Shown here one piece after another: positions 36,379-45,380 of a DNA stretch of 52,656 nucleotides (its first letter is position 1; every line of letters starts with the position of its first letter). Origin of the DNA: DASSCW01 sp036556695 (GTDB lineage: Bacteria > Chloroflexota > Limnocylindria > QHBO01); NCBI GenBank assembly GCA_036556695.1, contig DATBIY010000049.1, positions 1 through 52,656 on the forward strand. The letters are read 5' to 3'. The position numbers and the translations under genes are program-made. The notes under the pieces were generated by a model that worked only from the letters and a program-made list of their open reading frames with translations, had not been told where the DNA came from and ran no database searches.

Positions 36379-37345
36379 CCACCACGGCGGCGCCGACCCC
36401 GCTCGGCAGCCCGTCGGCCTGGATGCCGGCCACCGCCAGCGATGCCTGCAGGTCGGCCGGCAGCTCGCTCCAGGCGCGCAGCCGCGACCCGTCCAGTGGC
36501 CGTTCCAGCGTCAGCCCGGCCGCATGCAGGAACTGGCGCTGCAGGCCGCCCGGCCCCAGCCCGCCGGCATAGCGCATGTCGCCGGCGATGGGCAGGCCCA
36601 GGTAGGCGAGATGCGCCCGGAGCTGGTGCGTCCGCCCGGTCCGCGGCCGCAGGCTGAGCAGCGTGTAGCCACCACCGCTCCCGAGGGCGCGGTACTCGGT
36701 CACCGCCTCGCGGCCACCGGCCACCACCGCCATCCGCTGTCGATCGCGCGGGTCGCGGCCCACCGGCGCCTCGACGCGGCCCTGGGGCGCGGGGGCCGCG
36801 CCGCGGACCAGGGCCAGGTACTCCTTCTCCACCGATCGCTCGCCGAACTGCCGCATCAGGCTGGCCTGGGCGGCGTCGGTCTTGGCCACCACCAGCAGTC
36901 CGGAGGTGTCCTTGTCCAGCCGGTGCACGATCCCCGGCCTTCCCACGCCGGCAATCGAGCCCAGCGGCTCGCCGCGCTCACGGGAGCGCCCCAGCAGGGC
37001 GTTCACGATCGTGCCGGACGCGTGACCGGCGCTGGGATGCACCACCACGCCGGCCGGCTTGTCGACGATGAGCATCGCCGCGTCCTCGTAGGCCACGCGC
37101 AGAGGGATCGACTCTGGCCGCAGCGAGGTGTCCGGCGGCGCGCTGAGCTCAACGCTGATGCGCTCGCCGCCACGCAGCCGGTCACTGGCCCGCGCGCGCC
37201 GTCCTTCGACGCGTGCCCGGCCGTCGGAGATGAGCCGCTGGGCGTGGGCGCGGCTGATGCCGGCCAGCGAGGCCACCGCCACGTCGAAGCGTCCCGGGGT
37301 TGCCTCGCCCTCCACGATCCGCGCCTCAGCCGTGGCCTCGCTCAC
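36365..37345 (-). CDS. rluD: RluD-like pseudouridine synthase
   Basis: RluA-family 23S rRNA pseudouridine synthase with an N-terminal S4 domain (about 17-75). It has 326 residues. The catalytic Asp lies in GIVHRLDKDTSGLLVVAK. Further motifs are VDKPAGVVVHP, RTGRTHQLRAHL and LHAAGLTLERP. The site specificity (RluD, RluC or other) cannot be proved from sequence; the S4 domain and lspA linkage fit RluD-type genes. The GTG start overlaps the lspA stop as GTGA. Confidence 0.93.
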   Translation of the reverse strand: MSEATAEARIVEGEATPGRFDVAVASLAGISRAHAQRLISDGRARVEGRRARASDRLRGGERISVELSAPPDTSLRPESIPLRVAYEDAAMLIVDKPAGVVVHPSAGHASGTIVNALLGRSRERGEPLGSIAGVGRPGIVHRLDKDTSGLLVVAKTDAAQASLMRQFGERSVEKEYLALVRGAAPAPQGRVEAPVGRDPRDRQRMAVVAGGREAVTEYRALGSGGGYTLLSLRPRTGRTHQLRAHLAYLGLPIAGDMRYAGGLGPGGLQRQFLHAAGLTLERPLDGSRLRAWSELPADLQASLAVAGIQADGLPSGVGAAVVDADG

Positions 37346-37851
37346 GCGTGCGCCTCGGTCTGGCGCGGCTCGAAGAAGGTCAGGTAGATCACTAGGGCGC
37401 CGATGCCGCAGAACATCGACGCGTCGGCCACGTTGTAGGTCGGCCAGCGCAGGTCGCCGATGCCCATCGACAGCCAGTCAGTGACGTAGCCGAGCCGCAC
37501 GCGGTCGACGAAGTTGCCGATCACCCCGCCCAGGATCACGCCCAGCAGCACGTGCAGCCACAGGCCGCGGTGCGCGAAGGCGCGGTAGAAGTACACCAGC
37601 ATCCCCAGGGCGAGCACGGTGACCAGGTACATCAGCGGCAGCGCGCCCTGGAAGAGGCTGAAGGCGGCGCCGCGATTCTGGACGTGCCAGATCATCACCA
37701 GGTCGCCGATGACCGGCACCTGCTGGCCGATCTCCAGGTTGGCGACCACCAGCGCCTTGGTCACCTGGTCGGCGGCCAGGATGACCAGCGCGGTGAGGGT
37801 CAGGGCCAGCAACCGGCCACGCGGCTCGGTGGTCGGCGCCTGGCTGCTCAT
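37342..37851 (-). CDS. lspA: Lipoprotein signal peptidase
   Basis: Type II signal peptidase of the inner membrane, cleaving diacylglyceryl-modified prolipoproteins such as the lipobox protein ending at 26994. It has 169 residues and four membrane segments. The catalytic aspartates lie in GNFVDRVRLGYVTDW and YNVADAS, with DQVTKAL near the N-terminus. The ATG at 37851 lies 7 nt after a -10-like TACCAT, so a leaderless mRNA is likely. It is followed by rluD, a common pair. Confidence 0.96.
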   Translation of the reverse strand: MSSQAPTTEPRGRLLALTLTALVILAADQVTKALVVANLEIGQQVPVIGDLVMIWHVQNRGAAFSLFQGALPLMYLVTVLALGMLVYFYRAFAHRGLWLHVLLGVILGGVIGNFVDRVRLGYVTDWLSMGIGDLRWPTYNVADASMFCGIGALVIYLTFFEPRQTEAHA

Positions 37852-37858
37852 TCGGCCG

Positions 37859-37864
37859 ATGGTA
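37859..37864 (-). promoter_or_regulatory. Candidate -10 for a leaderless lspA mRNA
   Basis: Minus strand TACCAT at 37864-37859, 7 nt before ATG 37851, in the 28-base gap after ileS. No clear -35 at standard spacing. Confidence 0.42.
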
Positions 37865-37879
37865 CGCGACCGCGCCGGC

Positions 37880-40800
37880 TCAGGCGCGCCGCAGCGCCAG
37901 CCGCAGCGTTCCGTCATCCGCCGCCAGCTCTTCGCGCGCATCAACCCCATCGGGCGGCTCCTCGCCGACCCGCAGGTCAACCGCCAGGATCTCCCCGGCC
38001 AGCCAGTCACGGTGCGGCTGCAGCATGGCGAGCGGCGCGGCGTCGCCGGCGACCCAGGCCTGAACCCTGTCGGTGATCTCGTAGCCGGCCGCCTTCCGCA
38101 TGCCCTGCAGCCGATGCGCCGCCTCGCGCGCCAGGCCCTCGGCGGCCAGTGCCTGGTCGACCTCGGTGTCGAGCGCGACCAGCAGGTCGCCCTCCTCCGC
38201 CACCTCGTGGCCGGGCCTGGCGCGCGCGGTGAGCTGGAACTCGTCCGGCTCCAGCTCCACGCCGCCGACCGCCACGCGGCCATCGTCGAGCAGCTGCCAG
38301 TCGCCGCTGCGCGCGCCGGCCATCACCGCCCCGACCCCAGCGCCGCGCCGCGGGCCGATCACGGGCAGCAGCGGGTACAGCGCGCGCTCGACCATCTCCG
38401 ACTCGTCGCTGAGCAGCTCGAGCGCCTTGACGTTCAGCTCATCCAGGATCTCGCCGGTCAGCGCGGCCGCCACGTCGGCGTCATGGCTCAGCGCCGCGCC
38501 GGCAGCGGCCGGCAGCTTGACGCGCACGCTGGCCAGCGGCTGCCGGGTGCGGACGGCGGAGGCGGCGCGCGCGGTGCGTCCCAGCGCCACGACCCGGCGC
38601 GCCAGAGCCACCGACTCCTCCAGGGCAGCGTCCCGCTCCCCCGCGTCGGCACGCGGGAAATCGGCGAGGTGCACCGAGTCCGGGGCCTCCGCATCGACCG
38701 CGGTGACCAGGTTCTGCCACATCGCCTCGGCGAGGTGCGGCACGAACGGCGCCAGCAGCCGCGCCAGGTCGACCAGGACGCGGTGCAGCGTGGCGTAGGC
38801 GGCTCGCTTGTCGCCGTCGAGCTCGCCCTTCCAGAAGCGTCGCCGGTTGCGGCGCACGTACCAGTTGGATAGCTCGTCGACGAAGCCCTCGATGGCCCGG
38901 GTGGCGCGCTGCGCGTCGTAGCCATCGAGCGCCGCAGCTGCCTCGGCCGTCACGGCGGCCAGCCGCGACAGGATCCAGCGGTCGAGCAGCGTGCGAGCGA
39001 CAGCCACTCCATCGGCCTCAGATGGCGACCACCCGTCCAGGCGAGCGTAGGTCACGAAGAAGCCGTAGGTGTTCCACAGCGGCAGGAAGAAGCGGCGCAC
39101 CTCCTCGTGGGCGAGGTGGTAGCCGAAGTTCATGTTCACCGCCGGGTTGGTGGCGCTGAACATCCAGCGCATCACGTCGGCCCCGATCTGCTCCGCCGCG
39201 TCGTCGAACCAGATGGCGTTGCCCTTGCTCTTGTGCATCTCCTCGCCGTGCTCGTCGCGCAGCAGGGCGTAGCCGAACAGCGTCTTGAACGGCGGCCTGC
39301 CGGTCATCACCGTCGACTCGGTGAGCAGCGCATAGAACCAGTTGCGGAACTGGCCGGGGAACGACTCGGTCACGAAGTCCGCTGGATACCACTCCGCCCA
39401 GTAATCGCGGTCGCTGACCCAGCCCATGGTCGAAAGGCCCACGATCCCGGCGTCCAGCCACGGATTGCCAACATCGCGGATGCGCTGCGCGCGGCCACCG
39501 CAGGCCTGGCAGGCGATCTCCACGGCGTCCACCCAGGGGCGATGCGGCGAATGACCCGCGAACTCGTCCCAGCCGGCCGTCGCCCGCTCGCGCAGCTCGT
39601 CGTGCGAGCCTATGACCTCCCAGGCGTCGCACTCGCCGCACACCCAGATCGGCAGCGCCAGGCCGTAGTAGCGCTTCTTGCTGATCATCCAGTCGGACAT
39701 GTTCCGCAGCCAGTCGAGCTCGCGCTCCTCCAGGCCAATGCCCTCCGGCAGCCACGTTGCGCTGCGCGTGGCCTCCGACAGCTCGGCGCGCAGTGGATCC
39801 ATGGCGATGAACCACTCGTCCACCAGCCGGAAGACGGCCTGCGTGCCGCAGCGCCAGCAGACCGGGTAGGAGTGGCGATACTGCTCGCGCCGCACCAGCA
39901 GGCCCTTGGCCTCCAGGTCCTCGGCCACCTCGCGCGCCAGGTCGGCGCCGTCGGGGTCATCGGCGCCGGCATAGCGGCCCGACTGCCAACCGAAGCCCTC
40001 CCTGAAGCGCCCGAACTCGTCGATGGGGTCGATCACCGCCAGGCCGAATTGCTTCGACAGGGCGAAGTCCTCCTGCCCGCAGCCCGGGGCGATGTGCACG
40101 ATGCCGGTCCCCTCCTCGTCTGACACCTCGTCCCAGGTGATCACCCGGTGCGCCACGCCGGCCGCGGCGGGCAGCTCGTCGAACGGCCCAACGTATGCCA
40201 GGTCCACCAGCTCTGCGCCCTTCGCTTCACGCACCACGGCGGCGTCCGGCGCCATGCGCGGCAGCGAGCCGTGGGACAGCCACCAGCGCCGGCCGTCGCT
40301 GCCCTCGACCAGCACGTACGTCAGCTCCGGGTGGACCGCCGCGGCCACGTTCGAGGACAGCGTCCATGGGGTGGTGGTCCACACCAGCAGGTCCTCGTCC
40401 TCGTGGCCCGGCGTGGTGATGGGCAGCCGCACGGTCAGCGACAGGTGAGACAGCTCGCGGTAGCCCTCGGTCGCCAGCTCCATGTTCGACAGGCCAGTGC
40501 CACAGCGCGGGCACCAGGGCATCACGTCGTGGCCCTTGTAGATCAGCCCACGGCGGTGGCATTCCGCCAAGAAGGCCCAGATGGTGTAGTTGTTCTCGTC
40601 CGAGTTGGTGTAGTAGCTGTTCTCCCAGTCCATCCACATGCCCAGGCGGATGGACTGCTCGGTGATCCGGTCGGCGAAGCGCTGGGTTCGCGCCTTGCAG
40701 TACTCGACGAAGCGGTCGATGCCGTAGGCCTCGATGTCGCGCTTGTTCTTGAAGCCCAGCTCGCGCTCCGCCTCGACCTCGATCCACAGCCCCTGGCAGT

Positions 40801-41059
40801 CGTAGCCGTTCTGGTAGCGCTGCCGCTCGCCGAGCATGGTGTGGTAGCGCTGGAACAGGTCCTTGTAGGTGCGCCCCCAGGCGTGATGGACGCCCATCGG
40901 GTTGTTGGCGGTGATCGGCCCGTCCAGGAAGCTCCAATGCCGATCTGACTCGGCATTGCGCGCCAGGTAGCGCGCCATCGTGTCGCGCTCGCGCCACAGC
41001 CCGATCATCTTGCGCTCGAGCGCCGGCATGTCCAGCTTCGAATCGACTGCCTTGAACAA
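37880..41059 (-). CDS. ileS: Isoleucyl-tRNA synthetase
   Basis: Class I synthetase charging tRNA-Ile. It has 1059 residues from TTG 41059, chosen because it follows the T-box terminator and has GGAG 6 nt upstream; the frame upstream runs through the riboswitch. The HIGH motif is GVHHAWGR. The KMSKS position reads EMHKSKGN, keeping the second lysine. Cysteine pairs lie at WCPRCGT, CWRCGT, CGECDAW and CQACGG. An editing domain fills the middle (LVWTTTPWTLSSN), and an anticodon-binding domain and a C-terminal extension follow. Expression is predicted to respond to uncharged tRNA-Ile. Confidence 0.96.
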   Translation of the reverse strand: MFKAVDSKLDMPALERKMIGLWRERDTMARYLARNAESDRHWSFLDGPITANNPMGVHHAWGRTYKDLFQRYHTMLGERQRYQNGYDCQGLWIEVEAERELGFKNKRDIEAYGIDRFVEYCKARTQRFADRITEQSIRLGMWMDWENSYYTNSDENNYTIWAFLAECHRRGLIYKGHDVMPWCPRCGTGLSNMELATEGYRELSHLSLTVRLPITTPGHEDEDLLVWTTTPWTLSSNVAAAVHPELTYVLVEGSDGRRWWLSHGSLPRMAPDAAVVREAKGAELVDLAYVGPFDELPAAAGVAHRVITWDEVSDEEGTGIVHIAPGCGQEDFALSKQFGLAVIDPIDEFGRFREGFGWQSGRYAGADDPDGADLAREVAEDLEAKGLLVRREQYRHSYPVCWRCGTQAVFRLVDEWFIAMDPLRAELSEATRSATWLPEGIGLEERELDWLRNMSDWMISKKRYYGLALPIWVCGECDAWEVIGSHDELRERATAGWDEFAGHSPHRPWVDAVEIACQACGGRAQRIRDVGNPWLDAGIVGLSTMGWVSDRDYWAEWYPADFVTESFPGQFRNWFYALLTESTVMTGRPPFKTLFGYALLRDEHGEEMHKSKGNAIWFDDAAEQIGADVMRWMFSATNPAVNMNFGYHLAHEEVRRFFLPLWNTYGFFVTYARLDGWSPSEADGVAVARTLLDRWILSRLAAVTAEAAAALDGYDAQRATRAIEGFVDELSNWYVRRNRRRFWKGELDGDKRAAYATLHRVLVDLARLLAPFVPHLAEAMWQNLVTAVDAEAPDSVHLADFPRADAGERDAALEESVALARRVVALGRTARAASAVRTRQPLASVRVKLPAAAGAALSHDADVAAALTGEILDELNVKALELLSDESEMVERALYPLLPVIGPRRGAGVGAVMAGARSGDWQLLDDGRVAVGGVELEPDEFQLTARARPGHEVAEEGDLLVALDTEVDQALAAEGLAREAAHRLQGMRKAAGYEITDRVQAWVAGDAAPLAMLQPHRDWLAGEILAVDLRVGEEPPDGVDAREELAADDGTLRLALRRA

Positions 41060-41075
41060 GTCCCTCTCCAGCAAC

Positions 41076-41107
41076 AAAAAGCCCGCCCCGGAACTCTCCG
41101 GGACGGG
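41076..41107 (-). terminator. Intrinsic terminator of the ileS T-box
   Basis: Minus strand stem of 11 bp: CCCGTCCCGGA (41107-41097) pairs with TCCGGGGCGGG (41092-41082) with one U-G pair. After one C it is followed by TTTTT (41080-41076). It is the clearest rho-independent terminator in the window. Confidence 0.9.
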
Positions 41108-41400
41108 AGCGCCACGTTCGGCAATCCCGCGGTACCACCCGCGATTGGTCTCGTGCCGCTCGCCGCCGGCACGCGGCCCACTCAACCGCCACGGGCCTCA
41201 TGCAAGGCCGATGGCGCCGCCGGTCCATATCGGGTGGCGTTCCCGGGAGGCGTTACCCATGATGGTCAGTCACTTGGCGCCTCCGGCTCCGAAGTGATCA
41301 CCCATGGTCCGTCCCTGCCCGCTCTCACCGTCCGGGCTCGCTTCCAGGGTTCGTTGCACGACCTGGGCGCTGTCTTCGTCGCAGCCGCTGTTCACCTGTG
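41076..41400 (-). promoter_or_regulatory. T-box riboswitch controlling ileS
   Basis: The minus-strand leader contains the T-box core GGGTGGTACCGCG (41140-41128), whose UGGN pairs with the tRNA acceptor end, inside an antiterminator region, followed by an intrinsic terminator. Upstream is a roughly 200-nt stem I region. A candidate specifier AUC (Ile) is at 41263-41261 followed by A, on the 3' side of a helix with ACCC/GGGT; another AUC is at 41298-41296. Uncharged tRNA-Ile should favour antitermination. T-box identity is strong; the specifier choice is tentative. Confidence 0.92.
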
Positions 41401-41405
41401 GGCCG

Positions 41406-41411
41406 ATGATA
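41406..41411 (-). promoter_or_regulatory. -10 element of ileS
   Basis: Minus strand TATCAT at 41411-41406, just after the stop of the upstream membrane-protein gene; start of transcription near 41400 would precede the T-box. The -35 is weak. Confidence 0.42.
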
Positions 41412-41419
41412 CTCCGCCG

Positions 41420-42574
41420 TCAGCCGAGCAGTACGCGCCCCACCAGCACCATCGACACCAGCGACGACAGGATCACCAGCCCGACCAGCCGCGGGAACCA
41501 GATGCGCGCCACCAGTCCCGCGGCGGCGGCCGCCGGACCCGTGGCCAGCAGCGCCACGGCCACCGGGCGCAGCTCCTCCTGGGACATGCTCAGCCGCCCC
41601 TGCGTGGCGGCAAGAACGTAGACCGCCGCGGCGGCGAGCACCGGCACCACCGCCACGCCGTACTGCAGCAGATGCTGCGGCGAGATCGAGGTCGAGATCG
41701 ACGGCCGCGGCCGCCGCAGCCAGCCCGGCCGCTGCGGGCGTGGCAGCGAGCGCGCTCGACGGACACGGGGAGCCGCCACGGCGGGCTCAGCCGGCGCGAA
41801 AGCGCGCATCCGCGCCGCGTCGGCGGCGGCCGCACGCTCAGCCTCGGCAGCGTGCAGGGCGGCTGCGCGCTCGGCAGCCAGCCGCTCCTCGAGCAGCGTG
41901 CGCTCGATCCCGGTGAGCGGCCGCCGCTCGGCCAACGCCGCGTGGATCGCCTCCACGGCGTCGACCGGTCGCGAGACGACCTCCACCTCTTCGGCCCGCT
42001 CCGCTGGCTCGGTGAAGGGGCGTGCCCGGGCCGCCGCCTCGTCCAGGCGCTGCTGGATGCGCGCCGCGGCAGCCAGCGCACCGAGCAGCTGCTGCTCCGA
42101 AAGCGGAGCCACGCCTACCCGGCCGTGGTCGGTCGGCACCAGGATCAGGTTGGCGGTGCGGGCCAACCGGACGACGTCCACGTCCTCGCTGTCGCGCAGA
42201 CGGGCGCGTCCCAGGCCCCAGCCCAGCGCGCCGAAGCGCGGCCGCAGCCGCGCGGCCTCCGGGCCGCTGAGCGGCACACGGGTCACCGGGCCGCGCGCCA
42301 GGGTGTAGCGCCGCTCGCCGCCGATCCAGCGCAGGCGCAGCGTCGAGACCTCCACGTCCAGCCGCACCGAGACGACGATCAGGGCCAGCACCACGCTGAG
42401 CGCGACGACCACCATGCCGGCCGCCACCATGCCGATGCCCGCCAGGCCGCCAAGCACCGCGCCACCGGCGACGGCCACCACGCCAGCCGTGGCCAGCACC
42501 GCCGGCGCGACCATCAGCCGCAGCCGGGAGCGAGCCAGCGGGATGGGCGCGATCGGGACCGCAGACCGCGTCAT
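41420..42574 (-). CDS. Membrane protein of unknown function with PH-like segment
   Basis: Not recognised as a named family. It has 384 residues. Two hydrophobic helices lie at about 22-70, then a basic beta-rich segment (LDVEVSTLRLRWIGGERRYTLARGPVTRVPL) reminiscent of bacterial PH-like membrane domains. A charged Ala/Glu/Arg coiled-coil-like region (about 190-265) follows, then an Arg/Pro linker and three C-terminal membrane helices. ATG 42574 lies 4 bases after the glycosyltransferase stop, so the two are probably co-expressed and may act together. The PH-like assignment is inference. Confidence 0.7.
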   Translation of the reverse strand: MTRSAVPIAPIPLARSRLRLMVAPAVLATAGVVAVAGGAVLGGLAGIGMVAAGMVVVALSVVLALIVVSVRLDVEVSTLRLRWIGGERRYTLARGPVTRVPLSGPEAARLRPRFGALGWGLGRARLRDSEDVDVVRLARTANLILVPTDHGRVGVAPLSEQQLLGALAAAARIQQRLDEAAARARPFTEPAERAEEVEVVSRPVDAVEAIHAALAERRPLTGIERTLLEERLAAERAAALHAAEAERAAAADAARMRAFAPAEPAVAAPRVRRARSLPRPQRPGWLRRPRPSISTSISPQHLLQYGVAVVPVLAAAAVYVLAATQGRLSMSQEELRPVAVALLATGPAAAAAGLVARIWFPRLVGLVILSSLVSMVLVGRVLLG

Positions 42575-42578
42575 CGGC

Positions 42579-44243
42579 TCACGCCTTCTCGGTGACCCGG
42601 TATTCCAGGTAGCGGCCGGTGAGCAGCCGCGTCTGCGCGTCCAGGGCGGGCAGGTTGCTGAAGAACACGCCCACCAGCGGCAGGCCGATCCACTGCATGT
42701 AGCTCAGCAGCCGCGGGAACCAGCCCCATTCCGGCGGCCGCGGCGGCACGATGCGGTGCTCCACATAGATCAGCACCGCCAGCGCCAGCAGGCCGATCGA
42801 CAGCATGGTCGAGGCATAGAGCGGCAGGTTCTGGCCCAGCGTGGTCTGGGCGAACGCAGGGTTGAGCACCAGCGGCAGCGTGGCCCCGAAGGTGATCACG
42901 ATGGGCGCGATGGCCCAGTTGATGTGCTCACCGAACAGGTTCAGGATTCGCCAGATCCGCGACCAGAGGCTGATCTCGTGGTGCTCGAACGCGTTGCGGA
43001 TCACGTACGGGATGTCGGTCACGCCCCACGCCCAGCGGCGCGCCTGCAGGTACTGGCCGGCCATCGAGCGCCAGTAGGACTTGGCGCGCACCGCGTCGCC
43101 GTAGATCGGGATGAAGAGCGGCACCGCGCGGAACGAGTCGCCGTAGCGGAAGAAGCTCTTCCAGTAGAAGCGGCTGTCCTCAGGGATGGCGTCGGTCGCC
43201 CAGTAGCCCACGTCATGCACAAGGTGCAGCGTGGTCGAGTAGCTGCCGAAGCTCTGCAGCTTCTCCGGCAGCACGCTGCGCCACATCTGCAGCTGGGTCA
43301 GCACCGCGGCGAAGAGCCGCAGCAGCATCGGCACCTGCCAGATGTTGTTGTGGAAGTACGGGATCGGCTGGTAGAGCTGCGTCTCGCGATTCGCGTCGGT
43401 AACGTGCATCCAGGTCAGGTGGTTGAAGTACTGCGGATGCACCCGGTAGTCGGCGTCCAGGTCAGTGACCAGGATTCGCCGCGGGTCCATGCCGCGCTCG
43501 CGAACCAGAAGCCGATACAGGAAGCGGCCGCCCCACGCCATGGCGCTGCTCTTGCCCACCACGATCCCAGGCTCCAGCGGGTCCAGGATGTGGATGAAGT
43601 CGGCAAACGCGTCGCCGAACTGGCCCTGCAGCGCCTTGACGTTGGCGATGCCGCCCTCGTCCGTCTCGCGGGTGATGATGGCGCACATCTTCTTTTCCTT
43701 CGGCCAGTCGGCATTGGCCAGGGCGCGCACCGTCTCCCGCAGCTTCTCGAGCGGCTCGGTGTAAGTGGGGATGAGGGCCAGGTTGGTGTACTCGCGCCAC
43801 TCGGGCGGCGGCTCGTCCAGAGAGACCACGGCGTCCAGGTCGGCCAGCTCGCGCTCCAGGGCCACCCGCTGGGCCGAGCTACCGACGGCCGGAGCGGCCA
43901 CCACACCCATCGCCCCGCTGGGGCGGCCGCTCAGCGCCGCCAGCTGGCGCAGCACGGTTTCGCGCCGCGCGACCGGGTCATCCAGGCCTTGCAGCCGCCG
44001 CCGCCAGTCGACGGCCAGGACCCGCTGGATGCGCCGATAGGCCACGATCACCGTCGCGCCGAACCAAAGGGTGCGGCTCAGCCAGTAGAAATCGAAGCTC
44101 AGGACGAAGTAGGCGACCAGCCAGGGATAGCTGAAGCTCAGCCAGATGGGCGCCACGATGATGACCCAGCTGATGAAGCCGGGCACCATCTCCAGCAGAC
44201 GCTGAAGCAGCCGATATCGCTCCTGGTCCTGCGGCTCGGACAT
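42579..44243 (-). CDS. Membrane family 2 glycosyltransferase (cellulose-synthase-like)
   Basis: Predicted processive or polysaccharide-type inverting glycosyltransferase in the membrane. It has 554 residues: two N-terminal helices (about 20-70) and a cytosolic catalytic domain. That domain has the metal-binding DLDAD at 261-265, catalytic-base-region PEDSRF near 354-359 and QARRW at 400-404, the D,D,D,QxxRW pattern. Four C-terminal helices follow. No PilZ domain is present. The sugar and acceptor are unknown. It follows ilvE by 56 bases and precedes a membrane protein by 4. Confidence 0.85.
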   Translation of the reverse strand: MSEPQDQERYRLLQRLLEMVPGFISWVIIVAPIWLSFSYPWLVAYFVLSFDFYWLSRTLWFGATVIVAYRRIQRVLAVDWRRRLQGLDDPVARRETVLRQLAALSGRPSGAMGVVAAPAVGSSAQRVALERELADLDAVVSLDEPPPEWREYTNLALIPTYTEPLEKLRETVRALANADWPKEKKMCAIITRETDEGGIANVKALQGQFGDAFADFIHILDPLEPGIVVGKSSAMAWGGRFLYRLLVRERGMDPRRILVTDLDADYRVHPQYFNHLTWMHVTDANRETQLYQPIPYFHNNIWQVPMLLRLFAAVLTQLQMWRSVLPEKLQSFGSYSTTLHLVHDVGYWATDAIPEDSRFYWKSFFRYGDSFRAVPLFIPIYGDAVRAKSYWRSMAGQYLQARRWAWGVTDIPYVIRNAFEHHEISLWSRIWRILNLFGEHINWAIAPIVITFGATLPLVLNPAFAQTTLGQNLPLYASTMLSIGLLALAVLIYVEHRIVPPRPPEWGWFPRLLSYMQWIGLPLVGVFFSNLPALDAQTRLLTGRYLEYRVTEKA

Positions 44244-44299
44244 GTGCCCTCGTCCGGGTCGCGGCGGCAGCCCTCCACCGGCGCGCCGCTGGGTGTCGA

Positions 44300-45262
44300 T
44301 CAGTAGACCGGCGTCAGCCAGTCGCGGTAAGCATCGATCCGTCCGCGCACGGCGTCAAAGTAGAGATCGTGGATCTGCCGCGTGACGGGTCCAGGGCGGC
44401 CACCGGCAATCGGTCGACGGTCGATCTCCACCACCGGCGAGATCTGCGCGCCAGTGCCGCACAGGAACACCTCGTCAGCGCTGTACAGCTCGGTGCGGTC
44501 GATCTGCCGCTCCTCCACCGGGATCTCCAGCTGCTCGCGGGCCATGGTCATCAGCCGGCGGCGGGTGATGCCCTCCAGGATGTTGTCGGTCACCGGCGGG
44601 GTGATCAGCTTGCCGCCGCGCATGATGAACAGGTTCTCGGCGCTGCCCTCCGACACGTGGCCGTCCTGGGTCAGCACGATGGCCTCGTCGAAGCCGTTGA
44701 GCTGCGCCTCGCTCTTGGCCAGCGCCCCGTTGACGTAGGCGCCGGTGATCTTGCCGCGCGCCGGGATGGCGTTGTCATCGGTCCGGCGCCAGGTGCTGAC
44801 CTGGGCTCGGATGCCGCCCTCCGTGTCGATGTACTGGCCGAACGGAATCCCGAAGATCACGACATCGGCGTCCAGGTTGTGGAGCCGGACGCCGATGGTT
44901 TCGCTCGACTTGTAGATGAGTGGGCGGATGTAGGTGTCCTCCCGTAACCCGTCGCGGCGGAGGATCTCGACGGTGGTCGAGGCCAGCTGCTCGGCGGTGT
45001 ACGGGATGTCCATCATCAGGAAGCGAGCGGACGCCTTCAGCCGCTCGTAATGAGGCAGCAGGTCCAACGCGAACAGCTGGTTCTCGTCGCCGTTCCAGTA
45101 GGCACGGATTCCTTCGAAAACAGCGGTGCCGTAGTTGAACGCGTGCGTCATGACGCTGACTCGCGCATCGCGCAGCGGCACGATCTCCCCACGGAAGAAG
45201 GCCCACAGCTCGGCGGTTCGATCACCCGTCGCCGTGGCCGCCGGGGTTCCCTGCTTCAGCAC
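44300..45262 (-). CDS. ilvE: Branched-chain amino acid aminotransferase
   Basis: PLP enzyme making the last step of Leu, Ile and Val synthesis. It has 320 residues from GTG 45262, with GAGGAGG 5 nt upstream; the longer frame is rejected. Motifs are VMTHAFNYGTAVFEGIRAY, the PLP lysine region GKITGAYVNGALAKSEA, DGHVSEGSAENLF, ITPPVTDNILEGITR and FLCGTGAQISPV. It sits upstream of ileS, so isoleucine supply and charging genes are neighbours, though each has its own promoter. No T-box was seen here. Confidence 0.96.
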   Translation of the reverse strand: MLKQGTPAATATGDRTAELWAFFRGEIVPLRDARVSVMTHAFNYGTAVFEGIRAYWNGDENQLFALDLLPHYERLKASARFLMMDIPYTAEQLASTTVEILRRDGLREDTYIRPLIYKSSETIGVRLHNLDADVVIFGIPFGQYIDTEGGIRAQVSTWRRTDDNAIPARGKITGAYVNGALAKSEAQLNGFDEAIVLTQDGHVSEGSAENLFIMRGGKLITPPVTDNILEGITRRRLMTMAREQLEIPVEERQIDRTELYSADEVFLCGTGAQISPVVEIDRRPIAGGRPGPVTRQIHDLYFDAVRGRIDAYRDWLTPVY

Positions 45263-45319
45263 GAATGCCTCCTCATGTGCTCCCGATCGGAGCGTGGCAC
45301 CGGTCACGGCACCACCGCC

Positions 45320-45325
45320 AGTATA
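45320..45325 (-). promoter_or_regulatory. -10 element of ilvE
   Basis: Minus strand TATACT at 45325-45320, preceded by GGGC. A TTGAGC at 45352-45347 is 21 bp away, too far for a standard -35. The leader to GTG 45262 is about 50 nt. Confidence 0.5.
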
Positions 45326-45380
45326 GCCCTCAGCCTCCCCTGGACGGCTCAACCGGCCCCCTGGTTGCGGAATCCGTGGA

